Assembly: GCA_026260175.1 (NCBI GenBank)
Contig: JAKCWW010005807.1
Location: 5,554-29,312 of the forward strand
DNA length: 23,759 bases
Origin: Reticulitermes lucifugus
Taxonomy: Eukaryota; Arthropoda; Insecta; Blattodea; Rhinotermitidae
Reading direction: 5' to 3'
The position numbers and the translations under genes were made by a program. Below the pieces are notes generated by a model. It did no database searches, was not told where the DNA came from, and worked only from the letters and a program-made list of their open reading frames with translations. Each line of letters opens with the position of its first letter. Within the stretch, counting starts at the first letter, position 1. Shown piece by piece: positions 1 through 13,800 of the stretch.

Positions 1-71
1 TTTTGACTGACGTGACGTGTTTTGTAGTGAAGTGAATACAGTGCACAGTTTTGACTGACGTGACGTGTTTT
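1..71 (+). repeat. 48-bp direct repeat with TGACGTGACGTG core
   Basis: The 23-bp stretch at 1-23 (core gactgacgtgacgtg) recurs exactly at 49-71, an offset of 48 bp. Each copy holds two overlapping TGACGTG words, close to the bZIP/CREB half-site TGACG. The array may continue left of the window. A promoter role is only inference. Confidence 0.75.
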
Positions 72-304
72 CCTACTCATACTTTTGCGTGACTGTGAAA
101 TTGATTTGCTTACGATTTTTGGTACGGCCCTCGTACTTACAGACATGTGCTCAACGGATTTTCTGCTCTTACTGAAATTGCTGTAGTTTGAATATTACTG
201 TAAAATTGTGCTGAAAATGGAGTGAAATATCAAACTTGTCGCAGGGAACATAATAATAAATTGGCAGTAAATTTATTACTGTTGACTCAATTCTGTGACC
301 TGGA

Positions 305-316
305 GGGGGGGGGGGG
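305..316 (+). repeat. Poly-G tract (12 G)
   Basis: Twelve consecutive G in an otherwise AT-rich region. Homopolymers of this kind are often length-polymorphic and prone to sequencing error. Confidence 0.9.
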
Positions 317-1256
317 AATTCGCGTGCTCGCGTGTGTTTGAGAGTAGTATGATTGTAGCCATGCTTGAAATTAAATTTTGAGCAAAGTGATGCCGAAACT
401 TAAATGATAAACAAAATTAGTTGCCATATGTTTTCTAAACTCTTTATCTTCATATCCTTGTTCTTGCTAGATCCTTGAACTGCCAGTAAGGCCCGGTTTT
501 CTTTTGCCATTACTCTCGACTAACGTACATTCTACTTTTTGAATGTTCCAGCTAGATAAGAAATTGCATTAATTACCTTTGTTTTGTCTGTACGTAAAAG
601 AACTCTCATTCTTACTCAGTTTTCTTCATTTCTTATAAAACTGTTAACTAAGGCTGGCCCACACCGAAGAAACCGTTTTCAATCAATTAGTTTCATGCAA
701 TTGTGGTTTTAGGTTGTACTAAACTAATTGCTTGAAAAAAGTTTCCACTTTTGCAATCCATTAACTGTAAATGATTTAATAGCAATCCCTTTAGCCAGTT
801 TTTGTCAGGTAATTTTGTTTCTCTCTACCAATTGTGCGCCACGAGCCACTTTGTCTTTCGGCATACATAAATATGGCCTTTCGCAGAATATCTTTTTTGT
901 AAGTCCATAAAACAATCCTGAGACTAGAATTATGTGCTCCGCTATCTCTTTTTCGTGGGCTTTAAAAATTGGTAGAATTGTGTTCCTTCTAGGATATGAC
1001 GCTTCATCAATGTGTTATCTATCCCGATGTTTCGAGGTAAAGTAATGCCAGTATCTTCAATGGTCGATAGGTATGTGAAGAATGTAGGATTTCATGATTC
1101 ATGGACAGACCCTTGAAAATGAGAATATTACATTGTCTTGGAAAGTCAGGATCCCGTTATTCATTGACGCAGGAATGGGGAATCCTCGGCTACACGACTG
1201 CGAGAACCTCAGAAGTCGCAAACTGGCAGTAGCCTTCTAATGTTGACTTTGAAGTG

Positions 1257-1420
1257 TTACCCGACTTTTAAACGGTCGTGTAGAGCAGTGCGTGGTATTC
1301 CATATGGTATTGGAGCTTTCGAGTTCTTGTGCTGCCATTTTGACAACAGCAATTGCTGCAGCCAGTGACGTGATATCCCACCCTGCTTCTGCGTGGTCCG
1401 TGGTCTTGAACGTGGCATCT
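1257..1420 (-). mobile_element. Relic of pogo/Tigger-type transposase N-terminus (psq-like HTH), frameshifted
   Basis: Read on the minus strand, a Met at 1418 starts MPRSRPRTTQKQ. A frame change leads to WDITSLAAAIAVVK, and another to KAPIPYGIPRTALHDRLK. Laid end to end these match the pipsqueak-type helix-turn-helix order (W.. .AA..AV...KA...YGIPR..L.DR.K) found at the start of pogo/Tigger-like DDE transposases. At least two frameshifts break it, and no catalytic region follows in the window. No TIRs were found. Family assignment rests on motif memory. Confidence 0.55.
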
Positions 1421-1736
1421 TGACAGAGCCCCACCCCTCCTGAGAAAGCGTTCTAAGTACCGTAGGCGCAAAGGATGATGCCAATGCCAAGTCTCACGGT
1501 TTTGCATTTCATACCAGAATTAATACTGTCGGTACAATTGTGCCACTTTAAAGATATGAAAGTAATTTGATATGTTTATAAAGGAAGTGTCAAAAAACAC
1601 ATCTACACCATCTATGTACGAGTCTTAATTACTACTGCATTTTCTCGCTTTTACACCAAATAAATGAAAGCTGAATATTTTATTTAATAATTTGTGGCTT
1701 TTATTATATTATTAACGTATTTTATTTCCTTTGCAG

Positions 1737-1815
1737 AGACCAAAATATCCGAAGTCTGTCTTCTTCATTGTCAGCAATGAGTTCTGTGAAAGGTTTTCCT
1801 ATTATGGAATGCGAA
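1737..1815 (+). CDS. yin: Transporter exon A: N-terminal helix 1 start with ExxERFxYY motif
   Basis: Encodes 26 residues beginning RPKYPKSVFF and ending FSYYGMR, plus one base of a split Thr codon. The E-F-C-E-R-F-S-Y-Y stretch is the helix 1 proton-coupling motif of the POT family. The acceptor is a good pyrimidine tract ending ttgcag; the donor is gtaagt at 1816. The frame is already open at the acceptor (phase 0), so an upstream exon with the ATG must exist. A second AG lies 2 bp further in (1737-1738); using it would change the required upstream phase to 2. Confidence 0.95.
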
Positions 1816-4800
1816 GTAAGTCAGCTTATTCCTAACGATACACTTGTTTGTCCTGTTACATTTATTATTTGCATTAATAAACAGGAATAAATTTGATATT
1901 TTAATGTACACTGATATGTAAACTTGGCTTCACAATACAAAATGCTTTTTAGACTTCTCCAGTATTTTGACATTTAAAAAATGTCATTCTTATTTTGTCC
2001 AAAATGTGAAAAATAGCTGCTGTATATAATTGTAATTACAAATAATGAATTCCGTCAACTAGGACAGTTCAGTCAATGAGTCGATTTACTATAGTCTGTG
2101 TGACCAGGGTTTAATTTCCAAAAGGGGCAGTGGCTTTTCACTGTGCCACTGCATCTGCGTTAGAAATATAACTCATCCTACCTGTTGCCAGTGGGTAGCA
2201 GGGATTAGCCAGAACATGAATCTGACTCTTTGCCTCCACCAGTGCTCATTTTAAGGATGCACAGAGATTTACCTCCCACTCTCTTTTTCCTCCATTGTAT
2301 CTGCTTGAGCAGAAGAGCAACTTTACTTTTTACTTGACTTAATGAATCTCTGAATAAATTAAACAGAAAAATTTCCGTTATAATAATTTGACTCATCAGT
2401 CATACAGCAGAATTTCCACTGATCAGATCTGTTTCTGCTACTACAGGAGGAATTCCTTTTACCGGAACTAGTACCAAGTTCACGAATCTGATACTTGGAC
2501 AGACCTTTTATTTGGATAGGATTTAATCCTTGTGCTAAATCTCCCCTGCTATTTATTCCACACATCCTCATTTGGGCGTATATTACTACTAAATTATTTG
2601 ATTGTATGAAACTCTGAAGTAGTGAATGCCTTCAATATATGCAATATATGCAAATAATGAGCACAATAAGCGTAAGGCTGCGGTGCATCCGGAGCGAATG
2701 CCGACAGGCCCATAGAAAGAAGAAAAAGAAGAAGAAGAATGCCTTCTGAGATAACTACAGCTTATGATGTTGGACTTCGATCTGTTTGGACACATAACCA
2801 TACAGGAAATTTTATTAGAATTCACTTTCTACGTTTGTGTAATGTAAACCAAGACAAGTAAATGGATTTTATATAAACTGTCAAGAATCTGGATTTTCTT
2901 TTGCGTTTCAGATTATGCTCACAGATAAATGAACAGCCAAAAATAAAAAGGAGTCTGCCTCAAGCATTTACAAGCATGCTGCAAGATAATATGTATTTAA
3001 GAGGTGTAGTTGGGGCACTTCGAAAATACAGATTCTAAAATAAAGGGCACTGAAATTTTGAGTTTTTTTTTTTTTTATTTAGAACCTGACTTAAAATTTT
3101 TTTCAGTCTAACACTAATGTTGACACGAATTTGAAGTTCAGGCTGTAAACACAGTGAAAGCCTAAAGTGTCATGTACATTATTTATCTATTTTTATATTT
3201 ATTTATTTATTTATCTCGTACTTTCTATAAATCCATGAGAGATTGAAAAACCAAACTGGATAGAGTCAAAACACAAATACAAATATAGTAATCAGCAAGC
3301 AAATAGACAGACATATACCACCACAGATTCTATTCTCTTGCAGAAGCATGTCTATAAATAATTTCAGAACATTCTTCATTTAAATGACACAACCATTGAA
3401 TCCCCCCCCTCATTTGTTTCGAAGGGCAGGGAGCAAGGGGTGAAGGGGGAACTTCAGTCTGCTGCGTATTTGAATCAGCAATATTATTTTAGGTTATCTC
3501 TACATACAAGTACAAATATAAGGGCATTGCCAACGTTTCATTTGGAACAGAACTCAGTACTCATGTGAGTAGAAGATAGCTGGGCCAGAGAAAAAAAACC
3601 TATTGTTTTTTGTTTCAGCTATACTTGCCATATACTTGAGGAACGTGCTGCTGTATAATGATGATGATGCAACTGTTATTTACCATGTATTTGCAATGTT
3701 CTGTTACTTCTTTCCAATCTTTGGAGCTATGTTGGCAGACACTCTTCTTGGAAAATTCAGGTGAGTCTTCTTTTTCAAGGTGTGTATTACATTCTAGACA
3801 GTTTGATATGTAATCTATATGCCAAGGGTGGAAATCCTTTCAAAGTTAACATACTGAGAATTTTAAATAGAAAATGTTTGACAAGTTGTATACCAAATAA
3901 AATTACCTTTTTTAAAAAATCATAGATAATGTGAATTAAAAGATGTCTCATCCTGTGTTACAGATTACCATTTTCAAGTGAATAAATTATTGAAAAGTAT
4001 GATTTTTTGGCTTCAGTCAGTTCCTTACCAACTACACATTACCCTTGATGTGATTTTCAGTAGTTTACCTCTACTGTTTTGAAATACAAGGAGTCCAAAT
4101 TTTGAAGAAGTTAATCAGGCTATCATTTCTTCCTTTGCCATTGTATTTTGCATGTATAAAGGAATAACAATGTTAGTACAGTTACTTTTGCCACTTACTG
4201 TCTGTTAACATTTGTGACTATTTGTAGGTATCAGAGAAACGAAACACTGGTTACAAATCCCAGTGAAGTAATTATAGCATTTATGTATGTGTAGTGTAGT
4301 GACTGTTTCACCATAGGCCCAAGAAGTTGCTACATAGAAGAAAAGTTTTCAAAATGTGCCTTAAATTCAGAAAATTAGAGGAGTGCCATAAATAATTATA
4401 CACTTAAAATATTTAAAGTTTTTTGTTGTTGATTATTTGCTGTTTCTAGAGCAAGTGAAGAATGTAAGTCATTTGTATCAGTGGGTGCTTAATGCATATT
4501 CCTTTACAAGCATTTATAATCTGCAAACAAATGTTCTGTTGAAGTATGGTACTTATTTCTTTCCAGGACAATCTTCTACATCTCCATTATTTATGCAATT
4601 GGAAATGTCGTCATAGCACTTGCCTCTGCAACAGGTGCAATAGAAGTACCTGCCAGGTAAACATTCTCTGTGATATTATCATTGTTTGTCATTCTTTTGT
4701 TCATACACTGACTAAACTAGGTGCCTGTAAATGTTCATAAATATGAATAGTATATTGTGCATTGTACCTCCCTAAAGAGGAACCCTCATTCTTGGACTTA

Positions 4801-7800
4801 GAGAATTACATTAAAACTCTGATGAAACTAGGTAGTGTGGTGAGATAAACTGCAGAGTGTCTTTTGTTTACTTTCATAACAGGAATCCTCATACTTGGGA
4901 TTTTAGAATTATTGCAAAACTGTAATTACTGGTAACAAAAGCAGGGCTGTGAATACATATGTAGCTTTGTTTTCAGCTTTAATTTTTTATCATGTTTCTA
5001 AAGTACACAGATCTAATTCCAGTTGGGGCCATCTGTTCTGAGCTTTCATGATTTTCCTGGGTGTGCTGTTATACATGTTATTCTGTGTTTCTCTGAAACT
5101 GTTTCCTCAGTTTCAAGAAACTCATGATTTTTATGATGAGTTATGAAGTTTTCACAGTGGTTTTATCGAGGATTCAGTTGTGCTAAGATGTGATGCTGTG
5201 ATATTAAGTTAGTGTCTCCCAAGAAGAATTCTTGGACCCATCAAGCCTTGAAGATGAAGATACCACGTTCCTTTGAAATGTCAGTATATGCTAAGCCAGC
5301 ACACAGTGTCACATCCCAGAAGATCTGAAAACTTCCTATGTGTTTTTAATACTAATTTTAAATGATATTAAAATGACAGTGATCAGATCATTGAGAGATA
5401 GAATTTATCTTAATAAATATTTTTAAAATGCAGCTATTTTAATGTACATCTGTATGAAAAACAACAGTAATGTGTTTACCATGCAAAGTGAATGCTGTGG
5501 TTACTTGTTGGTCTTACTGTGATAACAAGTGAAGCAAAGAGTTATATCTGTTTTAGTTGAGATGAGGGATGTGTCTACAAATGCTGTAAAAGCACTTCTT
5601 AATGCACTGTATAATAGCAACATAAAGCAACGGGACTGGTCAGGGTTATGGTTACAAAGAAATCAAATCTGATCCTGTTATTTCGGTTCTCATCTGATCC
5701 ACTTGCATAATTATTCCTTCAGAATCTTACATGACTCCATCTGTTTCATCTGCAGGGAACTTAGTATAGTTGGGTTACTTCTGATTGCTATTGGCACCGG
5801 CGGAATCAAACCCTGTGTATCAGCATTTGGCGGCGATCAGTTCAAGTTGCCACAGCAGGAACGACAACTGCAACAATTCTTCTCCTTGTTCTACTTTGCC
5901 ATAAACTCTGGCAGCCTCATTTCAACATTTGTCACCCCAGTTCTCCGGGAAGATGTCAAATGTTTGGATCAGGAATCTTGCTACCCATTGGCTTTTGGAG
6001 TACCAGCTGTTCTCATGATCATTTCTGTCAGTAAGTACAAAGAATTAGGAAAGATTTATTCAATTACTGTCTAAGTATATGCTCGTGTAGGAGTTACAAT
6101 ACTGATCACTGCTGCATACAAAAGCTTGGTACAAACTTAGAAATTCAGTTTACATTTTCAACCCATCCTAATAAAATATTTGTTCTTAATGTCTTGTGTT
6201 TTATGATGATTTAAAAGTATATATTGTCATATTTATGAAATAAATGGGACTGCTTTACTTTATGCCACTATATGTTTCACATATTTCTGGTTCAGCCATG
6301 CTAAATATGTTGTTATAAGAACTGATACTGCAGAACCAAGGCAATAACCTCCTACACAAATGTTTTGAAGATTTGGCCAGAACAATGACAGATGTATTCG
6401 CTCCCTAAATGTAACCTATGAAAAAGTTAACAAATATAATGCAATTTCAATCACAGTATCAAAGAGAAATACAATAATATACAATAATATGCAATAATAT
6501 GAATTAACTTTGAATTATATTAAAATAATAAGACATGTTTTATGCATATTTGATTGATGTTTTCTCCCTGAAGGTGATTCTTAAAGAATCAAAACATGTT
6601 GGAATTTTTAAAGTTTTAATTGTAAAATTATATGTTGCAACATTGTGCATTTTGTTGGTTATTGTATCAAAAAATTGTCACTTAATGCACAGAAATTAAC
6701 TACCATAAAAAAGCGTGATGTGATGTCTTTTAAATGTCTCATTCGGATGTTTTCTCTTCTATAGTAATATTTCTGATTGGCAAGAGGCTTTACATTATTA
6801 AGAAACCAGAAGGAAATGTGGTGCTTCAAGTTTGCAAGTGCATTGGGGTAAGTGTTTTTATTCATAGATCAGATTAATGAATGAATAATGTATGAATGAA
6901 TGTAGTTGAGTTTCTTCCTACACTCTGAGGGGTAAAACAGTATTTGCCCATGTATTAACAGAGACCAGTAGATTAAACTACAGGATAATATTCCTACATA
7001 TTAACTTCTGTTGTTTTGCTCAACGAATGTGGGTATAGCTCCATTAACAAAAGTTGCAGATGATATGTCAGCTCTCCTATTTAGGTGTGTTCGCAAAGTC
7101 TCCAAAAGCGACTATTACCTTCGTCATGTCTGTCCATCCATCCATCTATCTGAATGGAACAATTTGGCCCCTACTGGAAGGATTTTCATGAGTTTTGATA
7201 TTTGAGAATTTTTCGAAGATGTGTCAAGAAAATTCAAGTTTCATTAAAATCTGACAAGAATAACTTGTACTTTACATGAAAACCTGTGTACGTTTATGAT
7301 ATTATCTCGCTGAATTCTTTTTAGAATGAGAAATATTTCAGACAAATTTATAGAGAAAATCAAAACACACATTTTATATTCAATAACTTGTTTCCAAAAA
7401 CATGCCATTTATGAGATAATGTGGAAAAGTATGGTAGAGCCAGACAGGTCGCAGATGACAATATGATATGACGCATGCTCTTTGCAAGCTGGATAACTAA
7501 GGCGACAGACACAAACTCATAGGATGTAATACTTATTGCTCTTCCATGGCATCAATAGTTACGCAAATGCACCTCAAAGTTATGTTGTATGTAAATTGTG
7601 TGCCTTGTTTATATTTGGGATGTTCTGTGTTCCAATATTGACCTGGAGATTGTCTGATATGTAAAACAGTATTGGCATATGTAGCAATAGATAGATACAG
7701 CTTTAGGTTAATATTTATGCTAAATTCTGTTGTTTTGCTAAACAAAGGTACGTATAGCTCCATTATCAAAGTTCCAGACGATTTAACAGCTCTCCTTTTT

Positions 7801-10800
7801 CATATTTGGGATGTGCTGGGTTCCAATGTCAACCTGGAGTTTGGCTGTTCTGATTGAAATTTCTCATAGTTTACCTTGGACACACCAGAAAATGCCAAAT
7901 AATACCTCATATTATGTCATGATCATTTCCTCCAATATTGTTCCCAATTAATTATTTACTGTTCCTCCTATCATGTAATGTACAGGCTGAGCTACTGTTA
8001 GTGTTGTTAAATAAAACAAAATATAAAACAATTAAATACAATACATTTTCATTGACATGTTGTATTATTTACCACCAATGGCTGCATACTGTGTGTTTGA
8101 TGCATGGAATGGTTTTTAAGTGGTTGGCCAAGAATGAACAGGTGGAACACACAGGTCAAGTTTGAACCATCAAACTGATTTTGGTAGTCTAGCAACCACA
8201 CCAGAGATGAAGATAAGTGGACTGAGAAACAAATAAAAAATAATTTTTTATGTAAGATGGTTTAAGAAACCTGCATAATATATTACCAGTATGAAAAGAT
8301 AGACTAGTTCCTTTCATGTGATTTCTTTGAATTTCAGCATGCTCTAGCAAGGAAGGGAAAGCTAAAGAAAGTTGAAAAACGTGAGCACTGGCTGGACTAT
8401 GCTGACGATAAATACGATAAAACTTTGATTAATGATACTAAAGCAACCTTACGTGTTCTGTTCCTGTACCTACCACTTCCATTTTTCTGGGCACTATTTG
8501 ATCAGCAGGTGAGTGTGTTAATTTATGCTGGGTTCTGATAACATGTGGTCTTATCAGTGGATAGTGAACGTTTGGAGAAAATACTGCCTTCATCTTCAGA
8601 GTCTAAGTGATTGTGACTTGAATGTGGGAGGATATATAATCAGGTTGCCAGGAAGGTCCATAGGAGGCGGCAAGCTTACGAACATGCCATTTTTATAGAA
8701 TAAGCTATTGTTTTAAAAATAAGATAATTATTATTTTCCAAATGTCTTTTATGCCTCACTTTATTGCATCATATTTTAAGGTCATTACCTGTCTTTCATT
8801 CTGGGATATGACAATTTGTGCTTCGATAGACAGGTCCTACAATGACACATCTTAGATGACAGCTTTCTTAATATTCACTACCATGGGGACCTCAGATCCT
8901 GTATGAGAAGGTCATTGCATGATTTTGTATGAAATCTGAAGTGTCAGTCCTGATTTCTTCCATCACCTTGGCTGGACTGTTTAAGGCCTTGGAATAAACT
9001 ATACACCTGCATTATGGGTTCTGATTTATTTTAATTTATTATATCTCTTCCAGGGTTCTCGATGGACCTTCCAAGCCACTAGAATGACAGGTGAACTGGG
9101 CAGCTGGGCACTGAAACCAGATCAGATGCAAGTTGTGAACCCTCTACTCATCTTGATATTCATACCTGTGTTTGAAACTGGGCTTTATCCACTGCTAGCA
9201 AAATGCAATATAAAGCGACCATTGCAGAAACTAGGAATTGGTGGTGTCTTGGCTGCTGTGGCTTTTGTGATTTCAGCAATTGTTGAAATTCAGTTACAAG
9301 TATGTTTCTCTTAAATAATCAAGTTATATAACACACTGTATCTTCTGTATTACAATCAAATTTTGACTGTAACGCACATTACTTTTACATTTTCATGTTC
9401 AGTGTGGGTACAAGTAATTTATGCACATAATTTATAAAAATTAGTTTATGGTCTGTCCAAGCTGTTTGCCCTTACCTAAAGATAGTGCTCATTCATTTCA
9501 CCATATGTATTGAATATTCTTTTTGCAGGATACATATGCAGTTTTACCACAGAGTGGCGAGGCTCAACTCAGAGTTTTTAATGGCTTTGACTGTCAAGTC
9601 TCTTTTAATGTTTCTGGCATTGCAAGTGGTAAAATAGAACCCCTGAACTTCTGGAATGCTCCAACTCTGTCAGTACATGGAGAAAATACATTTACTATTA
9701 GCATTGGTGATGATTCCTGCAGCAACGGCATATTTAATGGATATGTGAATGTGACAGAAATGCAGGTAACATGCAATGAATATTTGATGAGAGCATAGTT
9801 AAGATTTTTGCTGTCATTATTAGAACTAATTCTGTTAGTATAAAATAAGTGTTACCAACATATAGGTTATTATTATTCACACATAATTTTTCTGCTGAAG
9901 GAAAGGTATTTATAATTTTTTAATTTTATGAACTCAATACTCCTTAAACAGCACAAAACTATGAAAATGTGCAAAAGGGTTCCAATTTGTTTTGAAATGA
10001 CTGGCAATTGACTGTCTGTCTTGAAAATAAGATGGTTGGTGTTACTACAGGAACATTGTGATGGCTGCTTGTAGCTCAGTGGTGAGTCCAAGAATGTTGC
10101 AACTAATGACTCAAATTTTCTCTGAAATCTGTCCCATGTGCCAGAATGTGCTTTGTGTAAACTTGCCAAAGTAAACAATGATCCAGTTTGTGGTAACTGC
10201 ACAAAGATCTCTCAAGTCGTGACAGGATTACTAAAACATAGCAATGATAGTAGTAGTTTTTTTTAATTGGATGGGCATTTTGTGCATTAAATATGTTCTT
10301 GAGAGTGCCGTAGTCAACGAGGAAAAGGTTTCAACAGGTGCTGGTCAGTCCAAAGGATGCAATTTGCCTGAAATATCACGAAATAATGGCAGTGAAACAC
10401 TGGGTGGCCCAGGCAGATCCATCAGTACTTGTGTAGTAGCACCTTACCACCTGCTGAAATCTCCTGATCTCATGCCCGGCAACTTTTACCTATTCTGACA
10501 AATGAAGTGGAAGTTCATGTGGTTTTGAAATTGTTAAAATTGCATAGTGATTTTATGTTTTGAACAACTGTATGAACACCAACAGAATTTTATAGTTAGT
10601 GAAGGATAGAACACTACTTTGAAGGCAGCTGCTTCTGAAGGAATCTATTGTTTGTTAGCAGATCTGAGATTGGATAATCTTCGAAGTTTTAAAGTTTGGC
10701 ATATATATCAGATTTAAGAACTTTTGTTTAACAGCACCAATTCAGATTTTTATTTGTACAAAATCCATGATACAAAGTTAATTCAACCTTATAACAGAGG

Positions 10801-13800
10801 ATTATTTAGTTGACCAAATCATATATGATAAGATAATTTTAGAATAAATCGTAAGGAAGTGAATTCCCACATGATGATGTAAATTAAATTCAGCTGGCTA
10901 AGTTTAGTGCTAAGTAACAACTACTGTTATTTTGTTGTAGTGATGAACATTTGGTCTCAGAATAATCTATTTACTTCACTGGAGCTGGAATAGCATAGTC
11001 TGCATAGTAACTAGACGATCCAAATTTCGAATCTTGGCAGGAGCAAGCGGTTTTTTTCTCCAAATTATCCAGACCGGCTCTGGGGCCCACCCAGCCTCCT
11101 ATTCAATGGGCCCCGTGGTTCTTTCCTGGGGGTAAAGTGGCTGGGGCATGATGATGACCACTAACCTCTATCTAATGCTGAGGTTAAGAATGAGTGGAGC
11201 TATACTGCTACTTCCTATAATATGTCTTCATGGTGTGGACAAGGACAATTTTGCCTTCATTTAGTTTTCTAGTAAAATGGAATCTCATTACTATAAAAGA
11301 TTTTTTTGTAGTGTAAAGTGTAAACTGCACATTATGTTTTTCGTGGTCAGTAAAGATGTTTTACATGGAACTTGTGGTTGATGAAGCTTCTCTACTGCAC
11401 GTTTCCACAATGCCTATGTTCTCTCTTCAGTAATGACATTATTTAGTTATTGGACTTTGTCCATTATCTCATATTAAAGAAAGAACATAATAATTTAGAG
11501 ACTCCCATCTGTTTCTCTCCTCAGGTGAAAAGTTGAAGGAGGGAGGGCACATACTGAGATGGGTCTGATGGAAATAACTAATTTTCTTTTGAATAAACAT
11601 TTGTGGCTTTGGTGGTACTGACTTCAACTTGTCTTTCTGTCTTATTAGTTGTAGGTCTTCACAGGTATTCTCATAATTTTTACAGTAACCAATATATTTT
11701 CTGTTATCTCTCATGGACAGAAGTTGATCCTAGGTGCATTTATAGAGGAAGGTTTTCTTTAGTTTGTCCAGTGATTAAGAAGGGCAGTGTTTCTATTGAA
11801 CCAAACTGAGTGAGGGCTCCCTAACCCCTACATCTGAAGATGGGAACATATTAGACCCAAAAATAATGTTCTGTTCCGAACACAAGATGATGGACACACT
11901 CCAGAAATTGAGTAATCCCAAGTGCATTCAAATTTTTTTCAGTCAGCCAGTTGATTTAGAGCGTGAAGAATAAGGCTATATATTTTTGAACATAGCTTTT
12001 CTTTATAAAGTTTTTCTGTTTGTTTGTGTATCATGGCTTTACATTCTCACTTAAAACTGCAATTGAATTTACACCAAGCTCTTGTTTTACACCCTAGTTG
12101 TGTTCCTGAAAAAGTGGGTGTAAATCAAAAAGGCATAAATCAAAAATGATAGACCCATAGGAAAAAAGGAATAGGTAGGGGTCAGTGTAATAGAGGGCAG
12201 CCAGCTAAAGGTCGTTAAACCAAAAATGAGGGCATAAATTAAGGATTGGTGTATATTTGCAAGGGGCATTAAATCAAAAAGACATAAAACAGGTGTGGCA
12301 TAGAACAAGGGCTGCACATAATTTTTGTAATTTTTACTTCATAATCCCTAATTATGGATAATGTTTGTGAGATCTATCTATCATTTTTTAATTTTACATT
12401 AAATGTATTAAATTCTGCAACATAAAATTCTTGTAATTGCAGGCTGCATCATACTTCCTAACCTACAATAATAATACTGATCCAGTTCTTATTCCTCTGG
12501 GCACTCCATCATCACCATTTGACATCATCGATAAATCTCAGACAGGAGATCCTTTACTGAGGTAAATATTTCTTTTTATTAGATTGACAGGCTTCTTTCC
12601 AGCAATAATTTCTGCTATGTGAATAAAGTATTCAAGATTTGTGTTTGATTATTTTGTGTTGTAAGCCCTTGGGTAATCTAACCAACTTCTCTTGCATTTT
12701 ACTTTTATATTTTCAGATTAATGTTGCAAAATAATTAAGTGTTACCTATGTGTTATGTCATGTCTGTCCATCTGTTTGCATACTTGCAAATAACATATCC
12801 CACATTACAGGATTTTTTGAAGCTAAACTCATTATTGTAGTTCTGCACTAAATTTTGTCAAGTCATTTTTATGTTGATGTGGTTTGATTCGTTCTAAAGA
12901 CCACTGTACTTAAAGACATGAATGAAACTATGTGTATGTTTACTGAGTCCCTTGACAAATTTTGATGAAACTAGCTCCAGTCCTTATAAAACTTGACACT
13001 AGATGGAAGTGAGTAGTCAATTTCACTTCCCATCTGCTTTACTTCCAAGGATAAAACCCACAGTACCTGTTGAATGGGAGGCCAGGTGGGCCTCAGAGCC
13101 GTTCTCAAATATTTTGTATAAGAGAAAAATCTCTTGCTCCATCTGGAAGTAGAACCACAGATTGTCCAGGCCATAGCTAAGTCACAGTACCAGCTATGCT
13201 ATCCTTGCTGGTGATTGGTAGCAATATACCTAAGTTACAGTCTATACCTCAGAATAAATGCAAATATTATGCATACCTCCTTTTCTGCTGCTATATGCTG
13301 GTATTCACAACAACAAACAAAATTTCCATACTGGCAATCTTGGTAAAACCTACTTATCTACTGCTGTTTCAGCCTTGTGGTCTTTATCCATCAGAGTACC
13401 AGCATATATATATATATATATATTTTTAGAAAAAAGTGCTGAATGTTATATAAAATTAGAAATCTTATGTTGGTTTTTACTGCCATTAAAGTGCCTTTAG
13501 TAGAAAAATTCAGTTACAAAATCATGCAATTAAATTAACACACACTGTGACCTACAGATGTTTAAGGTGTTCACTTAAAAGAATGGTGTTTTCACTCATA
13601 CCTGTAAGTAGTACTGTTGGTATGTATTTTCTTCCTTTTTTATAGGGTAATTTATAATTTCAAAAATGTGTCGAGCCGAACATTGAGCTTTCTAGAAGTG
13701 GATAGTACAGTACAAAAAGATTTTATCCTTGATCCACTCAGTCATACAACAGAGACTAAGGAACTGCCAACTACAACGTAAGTAGAAATTTCTAACATGG

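Larger units (their letters stand above)
1..1736 (+). other. Upstream or 5' intron sequence of the transporter gene
   Basis: No convincing coding exon is visible. It must be either promoter plus 5' exon plus intron, or only intron. Strong donor-like sites follow short ATG-led stretches at 873-898 (donor gtaagt at 899) and 1045-1070 (donor gtatgt at 1071). Both end in phase 2, which fits only the inner AG (1737-1738) of the first exon. I do not call either as the start exon. The stretch also holds the 48-bp repeat, the G tract and the transposase relic listed separately. Confidence 0.6.

Noticed and set aside
728..910. 60-codon open frame ending in a GTAAGT donor, considered as the transporter's first exon
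   Set aside because: It has no in-frame ATG (it starts at TTG) and no similarity to a PepT N-terminus.
7011..7857. Two plus-strand open frames of 61-64 codons sharing similar sequence
   Set aside because: Their likeness comes from the satellite-like repeat; the equivalent frame in copy 1 is broken by stops.
10071..10120. Possible tRNA gene or SINE head (gtagctcagtggtgag resembles an A box)
   Set aside because: The B-box position reads gactcaaattttc, a poor match, and no cloverleaf or acceptor stem can be drawn.
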